Under the pieces are notes generated by a model. The model was not told the DNA's origin. It searched no databases and saw only the letters and a list, made by a program, of their open reading frames with translations. DNA of 48,605 nucleotides from Metaruminococcus_A sp964607135. GTDB taxonomy: Bacteria > Bacillota > Clostridia > Oscillospirales > Ruminococcaceae. Below, in pieces: positions 1 through 8,500 of this stretch (its first letter is position 1; each line of letters begins with the position of its first letter). The translations under genes were made by a program, and so were the position numbers. The stretch is taken from positions 1 to 48,605 of the forward strand of contig CAZSIV010000016.1 in assembly GCA_964607135.1 (NCBI GenBank). The letters are read 5' to 3'.

Positions 1-129
1 TACTCAGGGACGACTCCCTGGCCGATTTACCGTAGTGTGTTGTCCCGGAGAATTCGTATTTTGTTCTGGGAGTTAACCTCTCCGGGTCGAGTGATTCCAG
101 ACATTGGGAAGACCGTTTTGTCGGGCTAG
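1..129. other. Left-edge segment, no confident gene
   Basis: This stretch precedes the first clear gene. Two frames are open from the left edge. One stops at 33-35 after residues LRDDSLADLP; the other stops at 127-129, directly before the ATG at 130. Either could be the C-terminus of an upstream gene of the same operon, but neither is recognisable. The gene context makes a further polymer gene upstream likely, which is inference only. Confidence 0.25.
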
Positions 130-2271
130 ATGAAATCGAGTCGAAAGTTATCATGTGAAAGGATGTTGTCTTTGGATTTTTTTGATATTATCGTGAGCTG
201 GATCGCGATTCCTTTCGGGTATCTTTTGCGGCTGTGTTATCTGCTGATTCAAAATTATGGCTTCGCGATCGTTCTTTTCACCCTTTTTACGAAGTTTATC
301 CTCTTGCCGGTCTCCCTTCTGGTTCAGAAAAACTCGATCAAGATGGTGAAGATGAAGCCGGAGCTCGACGCGCTTAAGTGCAAGTACACCGACGACAAGG
401 ACGCCTACCTCGACGAGCAGGTCGCGCTCTACAAGCGTGAAAAGTACAAGCCCTTTGCAGGGGTGATCCCACTGCTGATCCAGATTCCGATCATTTTCGG
501 GCTGATCGATGTGATCTATAAGCCGTTGAAGTATGTGCTGCTCCTCTCCCAGGACATCATTGCGGAGTTTACGAGGATTGCGGCCTCCTTTGGGGATCTC
601 GGCTATTCGCCGGAGCTCAGGATCGTCGAGCTTTTGGCAGACCCCGCAAACCGGGAGGCGTTTATGCAGGCTTCCGGCCAGTTTTCCTCCGCGGAGGTCT
701 CATCCGCCATCGACAGCATCTCCCGGATGCAGCTCGATTTCTTCGGGATCAGCCTGTCGTCGATCCCTTCCTTCACCTGGAATCTCCTGCTCTTGGTCCC
801 GGTTCTCGCCGGGGTGTCGGCCTGGCTCTTATGCTATTTCCAGAACCGGGTCAACGTTTTGCAGGCCGAGCAGAATAAGCTCAGCCAGTGGGGGATGACC
901 ATCTTTATGATCTGCTTCTCCACCTTCTTTGCCTTTGTCGTCCCGGCGGGCGTCGGGATTTACTGGATTGCGGGGAACCTGTTCGCCATCCCCTTCCTGT
1001 ATCTCGTCAACCTCATCTACAATCCGAAAAAGTTTATCGACTACAAGTACCTCGAGACGATGAAGAAGATCCTTCTGGAGAAGAAGGAAAAGGAAAAGCT
1101 CTACAAAAAGCGGAGCAGCAGGGATTACAAGCGTTTCTGCAAGGATGAAACCCAGGAGAACATGAAGATCATGTTTTTTTCCGAGCAGAGCGGTTTTTAT
1201 AAGTATTTCAAAAACATCATCGAAGCGATTATTAACAACTCGGACGTTGTGGTTCACTATGTCACAAACGACCCGAACGACGTTGTCTTTACCTTTGACA
1301 ACCCTCAGCTCGTGCCTTATTATGTCAACGAGAAGAAGATTATCCCCCTGATGATGAAGGTGGAAGCGGACATCGTCGTGATGACGGTTCCCGATCTCGA
1401 AAAGTATTACATCAAAAAATCCCGCGTCCGCAAGGACGTCGAGTATATTTACACCGACCACGGCGTCACCAGCCTCAATCTCACCTACCGCCCCGGCGCG
1501 CTGGATCACTTCACGACCATCTTCGCTGTCAACAAAAGCCAGGTTGCGGAAATCAGGGCGATGGAGAAGCTGCGCCACACGCCGCGGAAGAACATTCTCG
1601 AATGCGGCTACGGCCTGATCGACAGTATGATCCGGGAGTATCAGGCGCTGCCCAAGGCGGAAAACGAGAAAAAGACGATCCTGATCGCGCCGTCCTGGCA
1701 GGAGGACAACATCCTCGACAGCTGTCTGGACCCCATGCTCGAAAACCTGCTGAGCCGTGAGGATTACCGCGTCATCGTGAGGCCGCATCCTCAGTACATC
1801 AGGCGGTTCCCGATCAATATGGAGATGATCCTCGAAAAGTACAAAGACCGCTTCAACGAAGACTTTGCGATTGAGACGGACTTTTCCTCCAACGTGACGG
1901 TTTATACGGCCGATCTCGTCATCACCGACTGGTCTTCGATCGGCTATGAGTTTATTTTTGCCACCGACAAGCCCGCTTTGTTCATCAACACCAAGATCAA
2001 AGCGATCAATCCCGACTGGGAGAAGATCGGTGTCGTGCCGTTTGAGATCGAAGCGCGGAACAAAATCGCGAAGTCGATCGACAAGGAGGAAGTCTCCGAA
2101 ATTGACAAGGCGATAGAGGAATTGTTCGAAAAGCGTGAGGAATACGCCGAAAAAATTCGGGATATGAAGGAGAATTTCTTCTTCAATATCGGTCACAGCG
2201 GGGAGTTCGGAGCCAAATATATTTTAGCCCGGCTCGCGCAGAACGCGAAAAAGAAAAGTAATGTAAAGTGA
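130..2271 (+). CDS. YidC/Oxa1-like insertase fused to CDP-glycerol glycerophosphotransferase
   Basis: This is a two-domain protein of about 700 residues. Residues 15-300 look like a YidC/Oxa1 membrane insertase: a polytopic segment with the PLLIQIP stretch (114-120), the VPAGVGIYWIAGNLF signature (271-285) and a basic residue (K55) where the family keeps its groove arginine. A charged linker (310-345) leads into a TagF/TagB-like domain with DHG (443-445), RPHPQY (551-556) and TDWSS (599-603), the usual CDP-glycerol:poly(glycerophosphate) transferase motifs. Function as a membrane-anchored teichoic-acid-type polymerase is inferred; insertase activity is uncertain. The start is unsettled. ATG 130 has no clear ribosome-binding site, while GAAAGGA at 157-163 lies 8 nt before an in-frame TTG at 172 that begins DFFDIIVSW. 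The next gene follows after 7 nt. Confidence 0.85.
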   Translation: MKSSRKLSCERMLSLDFFDIIVSWIAIPFGYLLRLCYLLIQNYGFAIVLFTLFTKFILLPVSLLVQKNSIKMVKMKPELDALKCKYTDDKDAYLDEQVALYKREKYKPFAGVIPLLIQIPIIFGLIDVIYKPLKYVLLLSQDIIAEFTRIAASFGDLGYSPELRIVELLADPANREAFMQASGQFSSAEVSSAIDSISRMQLDFFGISLSSIPSFTWNLLLLVPVLAGVSAWLLCYFQNRVNVLQAEQNKLSQWGMTIFMICFSTFFAFVVPAGVGIYWIAGNLFAIPFLYLVNLIYNPKKFIDYKYLETMKKILLEKKEKEKLYKKRSSRDYKRFCKDETQENMKIMFFSEQSGFYKYFKNIIEAIINNSDVVVHYVTNDPNDVVFTFDNPQLVPYYVNEKKIIPLMMKVEADIVVMTVPDLEKYYIKKSRVRKDVEYIYTDHGVTSLNLTYRPGALDHFTTIFAVNKSQVAEIRAMEKLRHTPRKNILECGYGLIDSMIREYQALPKAENEKKTILIAPSWQEDNILDSCLDPMLENLLSREDYRVIVRPHPQYIRRFPINMEMILEKYKDRFNEDFAIETDFSSNVTVYTADLVITDWSSIGYEFIFATDKPALFINTKIKAINPDWEKIGVVPFEIEARNKIAKSIDKEEVSEIDKAIEELFEKREEYAEKIRDMKENFFFNIGHSGEFGAKYILARLAQNAKKKSNVK

Positions 2272-2278
2272 GTTTAGG

Positions 2279-4375
2279 ATGATGAGCGAAAAAATGAGGT
2301 ATATCGACCGGATAAAACGGGATAAAAACGCTATCCTGCTGGGCCTTTTAGCGGCGTTTGGCTTTTCGTTCCTGCTGTTTGCGTTTGCGCCCTTAGACAC
2401 CTACTTCGGGAATGCAAGGGAGCTGTGGTTTTCACAGAACGACTTGATCGTCCCGCTCCTGCTTGCATTTTTCGGGGCGTTTCTGCTCGTTTTCGTCGTC
2501 CTCTTTTTTGCGCCGGGCAGAGCCAGAAAAATTCTGATCTCCCTTGTTTTTTCCGGCATGGTTGCGTTTTATGTGCAGGGCAACTTCATGGTTGACGGAT
2601 ATGGCATCCTGACCGGATCGGATATCGACTGGGAGTCGATGACCGGGTGGGGGATCGTCAACATCCTGATCTGGGCCGGTATCTTTATCCTGCCGCTGGT
2701 GATCCTTTTTCTGAAGGAAAAGATTTTCGAAAACCTGGTGAAGTTCGGCACGATCGTCGTTTCGGGGATCACGATCGTCACCATGACCTTCTCTTTCATC
2801 GAGGCCCAGAACAGGATCGACAACGACAGCTATCTGTCCACGGAGGAGATGTTCTCGGTTTCGCAGGAGGAGAATATCATCACCGTTGTCGCAGACACCT
2901 TCGAGGGGACTTACCTGCGCAGAATTTTGGAGGACAGCCCGGAGTTCAAAGAGGATTTGAAGGACTTTACTTTTTACGAAAACACCTCGGGCGTTTCGAA
3001 CTACACCTACCTTTCGATGTCCGATATGCTGACCGGCAACCTCTTCCCGATCGACAAGGCGTATTCGGCGGGGATGCGGCAGTGCTTTCAGAATTCGGAT
3101 TTCTTTGACTTCATGCACGAACAGGGCTATGAGGTGAATTATTATACCGAAAACGGCTTCTGCCACTCTTCCGACATCGGCAAGGTGGACAACTTGAGAT
3201 ACCGTGATATGCAGATCGACGCCGACACAAGGTTTAAAATTACCAAAAAGCTGTTCCGGTTTACGCTGTTTAAATACGCGCCGCATTTTTTGAAACCTGA
3301 TTTTGTCGTGTATACCGAGGATTTCAGCGCTCTTCAGAAAAATATGAGTTTCCCGGCGTATGTTTTTGACGATCTTGTGTTTTATCAGGATCTGCTGGGA
3401 AGGGGCTTTACGGCCGACCGGGACAAAAAGCAGTATATCCTTTACCATCTGAACGGGGTTCACGCCCCCTTTAATATGGACCGCAACTTTAACCAGGTTT
3501 CCTATGAGGGCAAGGATATTTCGAACTATGAAAAGGCCCTTGAAAAAGCCTATGTCCCGCTGAAAATATTTGTTGGGATGCTCGAGCAGTTGAAGGCGAG
3601 CGGCGTTTACGACCAGTCTACCATTATCTTCACGGCGGATCACGGCGACAACACCCGGTTCAATACGGCACTCATGATCAAGCCCGCGCACTATACGGGC
3701 GAATTCAAAACCTCCCAGGCGCCGATTTCCCTCGAGGCGGACTACATTCCTTTCATCAAGCAGACTGCGCAAGGCAAGGGGATGGACGCCGACCTGTTTC
3801 AGATCCGGGAGGATGACGACAGAGTTCGCTATGTCTACAGCTACTATTCCAACGACGGCTATGCGCAGGAAAGCAACATCCGCACAAAGATCGCGGTGAG
3901 GGGCCACGCAATGGAGGAGAGCAGCTACCAGATCGAAGAGGACGAGTACAACTATCCGCAGACCGACATCGAGCCGGTAAAGCTGGGCGAGACGGTTCCG
4001 TTTGGAAACCTCAAGAAGATCGACGCAAAGGGCTTTACCTATGAGACAGGGGAGACCCGCTCCCGGAACGCTTCGATCGGCGTCAAGCTCGATTCGGTCC
4101 CTGAAACGCTGGGGCTCACCCTGTCGGTTGACAGCGTGGCGGGGGAGAGCCAGGAGCTCATCGCGCGGATTGACGGGACGGAAATTTTCCGCCGGACAGT
4201 ACAGGCGGGCGACCAATCGGTCGAGATTGAAATACCGAAGGAGTATATTTCGAAAGAGATGAAGATCGACTTTGAATTTCCGGACTGTGTGCGGCAGGAA
4301 AAGGTCTCCGAAACCGAGACGCTCCAGTTTGGCCTGTCTGTTGCCTTTGTATTTTCGGATGTGACGTTTCACTGA
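2279..4375 (+). CDS. Membrane-anchored LTA-synthase/sulfatase-like transferase
   Basis: This 698-residue protein has four or five N-terminal transmembrane segments (about 18-38, 56-78, 84-102, 125-146, 155-175) and then an extracellular alkaline-phosphatase-superfamily domain. Visible active-site elements are D206/E209 (VVADTFE), a candidate nucleophile T243 (YTYLS, followed by MLTG as in phosphoethanolamine/phosphoglycerol transferases), H395 in GVHAPF and D454-H455-G456 (TADHGDN). After about residue 560 a beta-rich tail follows that I do not recognise. The expected role is moving a phosphoglycerol-type or similar group onto a surface polymer outside the cell; the actual substrate is not evident. 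It lies 7 nt behind the YidC/TagF fusion, so it is probably co-transcribed. Confidence 0.78.
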   Translation: MMSEKMRYIDRIKRDKNAILLGLLAAFGFSFLLFAFAPLDTYFGNARELWFSQNDLIVPLLLAFFGAFLLVFVVLFFAPGRARKILISLVFSGMVAFYVQGNFMVDGYGILTGSDIDWESMTGWGIVNILIWAGIFILPLVILFLKEKIFENLVKFGTIVVSGITIVTMTFSFIEAQNRIDNDSYLSTEEMFSVSQEENIITVVADTFEGTYLRRILEDSPEFKEDLKDFTFYENTSGVSNYTYLSMSDMLTGNLFPIDKAYSAGMRQCFQNSDFFDFMHEQGYEVNYYTENGFCHSSDIGKVDNLRYRDMQIDADTRFKITKKLFRFTLFKYAPHFLKPDFVVYTEDFSALQKNMSFPAYVFDDLVFYQDLLGRGFTADRDKKQYILYHLNGVHAPFNMDRNFNQVSYEGKDISNYEKALEKAYVPLKIFVGMLEQLKASGVYDQSTIIFTADHGDNTRFNTALMIKPAHYTGEFKTSQAPISLEADYIPFIKQTAQGKGMDADLFQIREDDDRVRYVYSYYSNDGYAQESNIRTKIAVRGHAMEESSYQIEEDEYNYPQTDIEPVKLGETVPFGNLKKIDAKGFTYETGETRSRNASIGVKLDSVPETLGLTLSVDSVAGESQELIARIDGTEIFRRTVQAGDQSVEIEIPKEYISKEMKIDFEFPDCVRQEKVSETETLQFGLSVAFVFSDVTFH

Positions 4376-4377
4376 CG

Positions 4378-4407
4378 TTTTTCCTGCTCTATTTAGAGCA
4401 GGAAAAA
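4378..4407. other. Palindromic stem-loop in the surface-polymer operon
   Basis: The arms 4378-4391 and 4394-4407 are perfectly complementary (core CCTGCTC/GAGCAGG, flanked by T5 and A5). There is no U-run on the 3' side of the stem in either orientation, so it is not a standard terminator. It sits between the sulfatase-like gene and the choline-activation gene and could be an operator, a processing site or an attenuator. Confidence 0.5.
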
Positions 4408-4447
4408 TTTGAGCTGAGTGTTCACTAAAATGGATTGAGGTGATTTA

Positions 4448-6199
4448 ATGAACAAATTTACGGCGGACGTCTTTAAGACGATGGTTCGGTATGGAGTCGA
4501 AAATCAGAGGGAGCTCTGCGAACGCCTGAGGCTGTCGCTGGGCAAGGTCAATCGGGAGATCCACACCCTTTGGGAGATGGGCTTGATCGACCGGCGCTAC
4601 GGTTTGACGGAAAAAGGCAGGGAAGTTCTAAACGGCTGCAAGCCCGAAAACGCAGTCATCCTCGCGGCGGGGCTCGGCCTGCGGATGATCCCGCTGGACC
4701 GGAACCTGCCTAAGGCGCTGCTCAATGTAAAGGGCGAGGTTTTGATCGAGCGGCTGATCCGCCAGCTGCGAGAGGCGGGAATCGAGGAGATCACGGTCGT
4801 AGCCGGGTTTATGGCGGAGAAGTTCGAATACCTGATCGACCGGTTTGGTGTAAAGATTGTCATAAATCTTGAGTATCTGAGGAAAAACAACCTGGTGTCG
4901 CTGAACTGTGCGAGGGAACAGCTTTCCAATACCTATATCGTTCCAAGCGACCTCTGGTTTGAAAACAACCCCTTTTCCGAATATGAATTCTATCCCTGGT
5001 ATATGGTGACCCACTCCCCGAGCGAGTACAGCATTGTAGCACAGAAGCGGGATTACAGTCTTAAGAGGTCGAAGCCGGGGGAAACCGCAGTCCAGATGGT
5101 TGGCCCCTGTTATCTGACCGACGATGTGAGCGGGGAGCTGAGAAAGGCGCTTTCGGAAAAGGTAGGGGATAACCGGTATTTTATGGACTTTTGGGAAAGT
5201 GTGCTCTTCGATCTGCCGGGCGTGAAAATTTATGCAAATCCGGTTGATGAGGATAGCTTTCAGGAGATCAATACCTTTGAGGATTTCCGCAATCTGGAAA
5301 GTGAATCGGCGGTTTTCCACTCGGAGGTGCTCAAGCTGGTTTCCGATGTGCTGCATGTCCGAAGAAGCGAGATCGTCCGGATTGAAACACTGAAAAAGGG
5401 GATGACAAACCGTTCCTTTAAATTCTCCTGTGGCGGGCGGGAGTATATCATGAGGATTCCGGGCGAGGGGAGCCAAAAGCTGATCAACCGCCGTCACGAG
5501 TTCGAGGTGTATCAAAAACTGGACGGGCTGGGCATTGCCGACCATGTTGTTTATATCTCCCCGGATCAGGGCTACAAGCTGACCGAGTTCTGGCCGGACG
5601 CCAGGGTCTGCGACGTTAATTCGGAAGAGGACGTCGCCCTCTGTATGGCGGCGCTTCGGCGGTTTCACGGCTGTGCGCTCAAAGTGGGGCACACCTTTGA
5701 CCTGTTTGGGGAAATCCAAAAATATGAGGATTATCTCGAAGGGACGCCCTCAGTTTTTGAGGATTACGAAGAGACGAAGCGCGGCGTTTTTTCCCTGAGA
5801 CGGTACATCGATTCGATGGAAAAAGAGTTCTGCCTCACCCACATCGACGCCGTCCCGGACAATTTCCTCTTTGTAGAGGGCGAGATCAAGCTGATCGACT
5901 GGGAATACGCGGGGATGCAGGATCCGCATGTGGATATCGCCATGTTCGCCATCTATGCAATGTATGACGCCCCGCGGATCGAATGGCTGATTGACAGCTA
6001 TTTTACAGAAGGGTGCGACGAACAAACCCGGATCAAGATCTGGTGTTATATCGCCGCCTGCGGGCTTTTGTGGAGCAACTGGTGCGAGTTTAAGCGGAAA
6101 AACGGGGTGGAATTCGGTCAGTATGCGTTGCGGCAGTACCGTTACGCAAAAGACTATTACAGAAAAGTAAAGGAAAGGCTGGGGGATTTTCTTGAGTGA
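4448..6199 (+). CDS. Winged helix + LicC-like cytidylyltransferase + LicA-like choline kinase
   Basis: This 583-residue protein has three modules. Residues 1-64 form a winged-helix domain that ends in GLTEKGREVL. Residues 68-285 are a nucleotidyltransferase with LAAGLGLRM (72-80) and the conserved lysine K89 (LPKALL), as in CTP:phosphocholine cytidylyltransferase LicC. Residues 310-583 are a choline-kinase/APH fold with a Brenner motif (H465-x-D467 to N472) and metal-binding D484 (IDWEYAG), as in LicA. The protein could therefore phosphorylate choline and convert it to CDP-choline. The winged helix resembles those fused to LicA/LicC enzymes elsewhere; whether it binds DNA is unknown. The start is ATG 4448 behind GGATTGAGGTG. 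The following licC-like gene overlaps its end by 8 nt, indicating translational coupling. Confidence 0.86.
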   Translation: MNKFTADVFKTMVRYGVENQRELCERLRLSLGKVNREIHTLWEMGLIDRRYGLTEKGREVLNGCKPENAVILAAGLGLRMIPLDRNLPKALLNVKGEVLIERLIRQLREAGIEEITVVAGFMAEKFEYLIDRFGVKIVINLEYLRKNNLVSLNCAREQLSNTYIVPSDLWFENNPFSEYEFYPWYMVTHSPSEYSIVAQKRDYSLKRSKPGETAVQMVGPCYLTDDVSGELRKALSEKVGDNRYFMDFWESVLFDLPGVKIYANPVDEDSFQEINTFEDFRNLESESAVFHSEVLKLVSDVLHVRRSEIVRIETLKKGMTNRSFKFSCGGREYIMRIPGEGSQKLINRRHEFEVYQKLDGLGIADHVVYISPDQGYKLTEFWPDARVCDVNSEEDVALCMAALRRFHGCALKVGHTFDLFGEIQKYEDYLEGTPSVFEDYEETKRGVFSLRRYIDSMEKEFCLTHIDAVPDNFLFVEGEIKLIDWEYAGMQDPHVDIAMFAIYAMYDAPRIEWLIDSYFTEGCDEQTRIKIWCYIAACGLLWSNWCEFKRKNGVEFGQYALRQYRYAKDYYRKVKERLGDFLE

Positions 6200-6914
6200 G
6201 ATCAAAAGGGCTGTCATCATGGCGGCCGGATTTGGGAGCCGGCTGCGCCCGCTGACCCTGACGACGCCGAAACCGCTGATCCGGGTTCAGGGGAAGGTAA
6301 TCATTGAGCGGATGATCGAGGCTCTGCTCCAAAACGGGATGAAAGAAATTGTAATCGTGGTCGGGTACAAAAAGGAGTCGTTTGCTTATCTCGCAGAACG
6401 ATATCGCGAGGTTTCCCTTGTCGAAAACCCTTACTACGACAGCTGCAACAACATTTCATCCCTCTATGCCGCCCGGGAATTCCTCTGCGGCGCAGTGCTT
6501 GCCGAGGCGGATTTGATCGTTGAAAACAGCGGCATCTTTGAAAATGCGGTCGACCTGTCCGGCTATCTGGCTGTGAGAAATCCGCATCCGGCGGAATGGG
6601 CGCTCAAAACGGAGAATGGGATCATCACGGCGTGCAGCATGGAAGGGGGAGCGGGGGACCACCAGCTGCTCGGAATCTCCAAATGGAACGAATCCGACGG
6701 GGAGAAGCTCAAAAATCTGGCAGTCGATTATTTTGAAAACCGGAAGATACGGGATATTTACTGGGATCAAATCCCGCTGTTTTTGGAAAAAGACCAGTTT
6801 ACATTGAGGGTATACGAGATTTCTCCGCAGGATGTGACAGAGATCGACACACCCGAAGACCTCATCGAGCTGGATCGCAGCTATACCGATTATTTTAAGG
6901 AGGCGCAGCAATGA
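6192..6914 (+). CDS. licC: CTP:phosphocholine cytidylyltransferase (LicC-like)
   Basis: This 240-residue single-domain nucleotidyltransferase carries the sugar/choline NTP-transferase signature MAAGFGSRLRPLT (10-22) with lysine K27 (TPKPL). The metal-site region EADLIVE and the DVTEIDTPEDL tail are typical of LicC and related enzymes. It probably makes CDP-choline or a related CDP-alcohol in the cytoplasm. The start is a TTG at 6192 inside the end of the preceding gene, preceded by a G-rich Shine-Dalgarno (GGGGG near 6180). It duplicates the middle domain of its neighbour, so the operon has two cytidylyltransferases. These may differ in substrate, for example ethanolamine or ribitol/glycerol phosphate. 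It overlaps the transporter gene by 4 nt. Confidence 0.82.
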   Translation: MSEIKRAVIMAAGFGSRLRPLTLTTPKPLIRVQGKVIIERMIEALLQNGMKEIVIVVGYKKESFAYLAERYREVSLVENPYYDSCNNISSLYAAREFLCGAVLAEADLIVENSGIFENAVDLSGYLAVRNPHPAEWALKTENGIITACSMEGGAGDHQLLGISKWNESDGEKLKNLAVDYFENRKIRDIYWDQIPLFLEKDQFTLRVYEISPQDVTEIDTPEDLIELDRSYTDYFKEAQQ

Positions 6915-8497
6915 AAAAGAAAGAAAATTCTTTGGCCAAAAAGATCGACTGGACTTCGACGATCATTCCGCTCGTCGGTCTGCTGATCGTCTGTCTGTTC
7001 TTCGTCCTCTTTCCGGAGGGCTCCAAAAATACGCTGGACGTGATCCGGGGGTTTCTGGGGAATCAGGGGAGCATCTACTATATGGCCATCGGGCTCGGCG
7101 TTTTGGTGATTACCGTCGTGATCGGCTTTTCTAAATATGGCAAGATCAGGCTGGGAAAGACGGAAAAGCCCCAGTTTTCAAATTTCACCTGGGGGACGAT
7201 GATCTTCACCTCGACCATGGCGGCCGACATTCTGTTCTATTCGCTCTGCGAATGGGCCCTCTACGCGAACGAGCCTTACATCACTGCAAAAGGGGTGCAG
7301 GAGTGGGCTTCCACCTATCCGCTCTTCCATTGGGGGCCGATCCCTTGGGGGTTCTATATTGTCCTGGCGGTTGCATTCGGCTTTATGATCCATGTTCGGA
7401 ACCGGAACAGGCAGAAATTCTCTGAGGCCTGCCGCCCGATTTTGGGCAAAAAGGTGGACGGCCCGCTCGGGAAGGCGATCGACCTGTTCGCTATCTTTGC
7501 ACTGCTCGCGGGGACGGCGACCACCTTTTCCCTCGCCACGCCGCTGTTGTCTGCCGCCCTCTGCGCCGTCTTCAATATCCAGCAGTCGCTGGCGCTCACC
7601 ATCTGCATCCTGTTATTTATCGCGGCGGTCTACACCCTCGCCGTCATTTTTGGAATCAAGGGGATTTCCAAGCTGGCGTCGGTCTGCACCTATCTGTTTT
7701 TCGGCCTCCTGCTCTACTTCCTGATCGGGGGCGGGCAGTTTTTCTACATCCTTGAAACGGGGTTTTCCGCGGTCGGCAACCTCGCACAGAATTTCATAGG
7801 GCTGGCCACCTGGCTGGATCCGCTCCGCTCCACCGGCGACGGCGGGGCCGGCTTCGTTCAGAACTGGACGGTCTTTTACTGGGCCTATTGGATGGTGTGG
7901 TGTGTGGCCACTCCCTTCTTCATCGGGATCATCAGCAAGGGCAGGACGATCCGCAACGTCGTTTTCGGCGGTTATTTCTGGGGCTTGGCGGGCACCTTTA
8001 CATCCTTTATCGTGCTCGGGAATTACGGGTTGTCCCAGCAGATGAAAAACGGTTTGGATATTTCGGGGGCGGTCGCCGAAGGAACCGCGCTGCCGGACGT
8101 CATCGTCTCTATCTTTAAAACCCTTCCCGCCTATACGGTTCCGTTGATTCTCTTGGTCGTCACGATGATCGCCTTTTATTCTACAACATTCGACGCTTTG
8201 ACCATGGTCGTTTCCTCCTATTCCTATAAAAAGCTGGGAGCCGATCAGGAAGTGGACAAGCGGGTGCGGATTTTCTGGGCGATCCTGTTTATCCTTCTGC
8301 CGATTGCCCTCTTATTTTCCGAAAGCTCGATGGCGAACCTGCAATCGGTTTCGATCATCGCCGCCTTCCCGATCGGAATCATCGTCATCCTGATCATTGC
8401 GAGCTTTTTTAAGGATGCGAATGCATATCTCAAAGAGGAGAGTAAGGCTCTTCCGGTGAAGCGGGCGGAGGAAGCGCCGGAACAGACAGAAAGCTAG
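6911..8497 (+). CDS. BCCT-family choline/betaine-type transporter
   Basis: This 528-residue integral membrane protein has about twelve hydrophobic segments. The family's tryptophan-rich signature WTVFYWAYWMVWC begins near residue 319, and the early WGTMIFTSTMAADILFYSL segment matches BCCT transmembrane helix 3-4. BCCT proteins import choline, betaine, carnitine or ectoine using Na+ or H+ coupling. Placement immediately after a choline kinase and cytidylyltransferase (ATGA overlap) suggests that choline is the substrate here, feeding phosphocholine decoration rather than osmoprotection. That substrate call is inference from context. The C-terminal tail (about 25 residues) is charged and cytoplasmic. 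Confidence 0.87.
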   Translation: MKKKENSLAKKIDWTSTIIPLVGLLIVCLFFVLFPEGSKNTLDVIRGFLGNQGSIYYMAIGLGVLVITVVIGFSKYGKIRLGKTEKPQFSNFTWGTMIFTSTMAADILFYSLCEWALYANEPYITAKGVQEWASTYPLFHWGPIPWGFYIVLAVAFGFMIHVRNRNRQKFSEACRPILGKKVDGPLGKAIDLFAIFALLAGTATTFSLATPLLSAALCAVFNIQQSLALTICILLFIAAVYTLAVIFGIKGISKLASVCTYLFFGLLLYFLIGGGQFFYILETGFSAVGNLAQNFIGLATWLDPLRSTGDGGAGFVQNWTVFYWAYWMVWCVATPFFIGIISKGRTIRNVVFGGYFWGLAGTFTSFIVLGNYGLSQQMKNGLDISGAVAEGTALPDVIVSIFKTLPAYTVPLILLVVTMIAFYSTTFDALTMVVSSYSYKKLGADQEVDKRVRIFWAILFILLPIALLFSESSMANLQSVSIIAAFPIGIIVILIIASFFKDANAYLKEESKALPVKRAEEAPEQTES

Positions 8498-8500
8498 GGC

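Noticed and set aside
829..2196. Long open frame on the minus strand inside the YidC/TagF fusion gene
   Set aside because: It is the antisense of a well supported gene with complete motifs, and its composition reflects GC-rich third positions rather than a protein family.
2432..4372. 646-codon open frame antisense to the sulfatase-like gene
   Set aside because: It has no recognisable domain, is rich in Arg/His/Leu as expected for a shadow frame, and has no ribosome-binding site.
4378..4407. Rho-independent terminator after the sulfatase-like gene
   Set aside because: The stem is perfect, but the T-run is on the 5' side and the A-run on the 3' side in both orientations, so termination is not expected.
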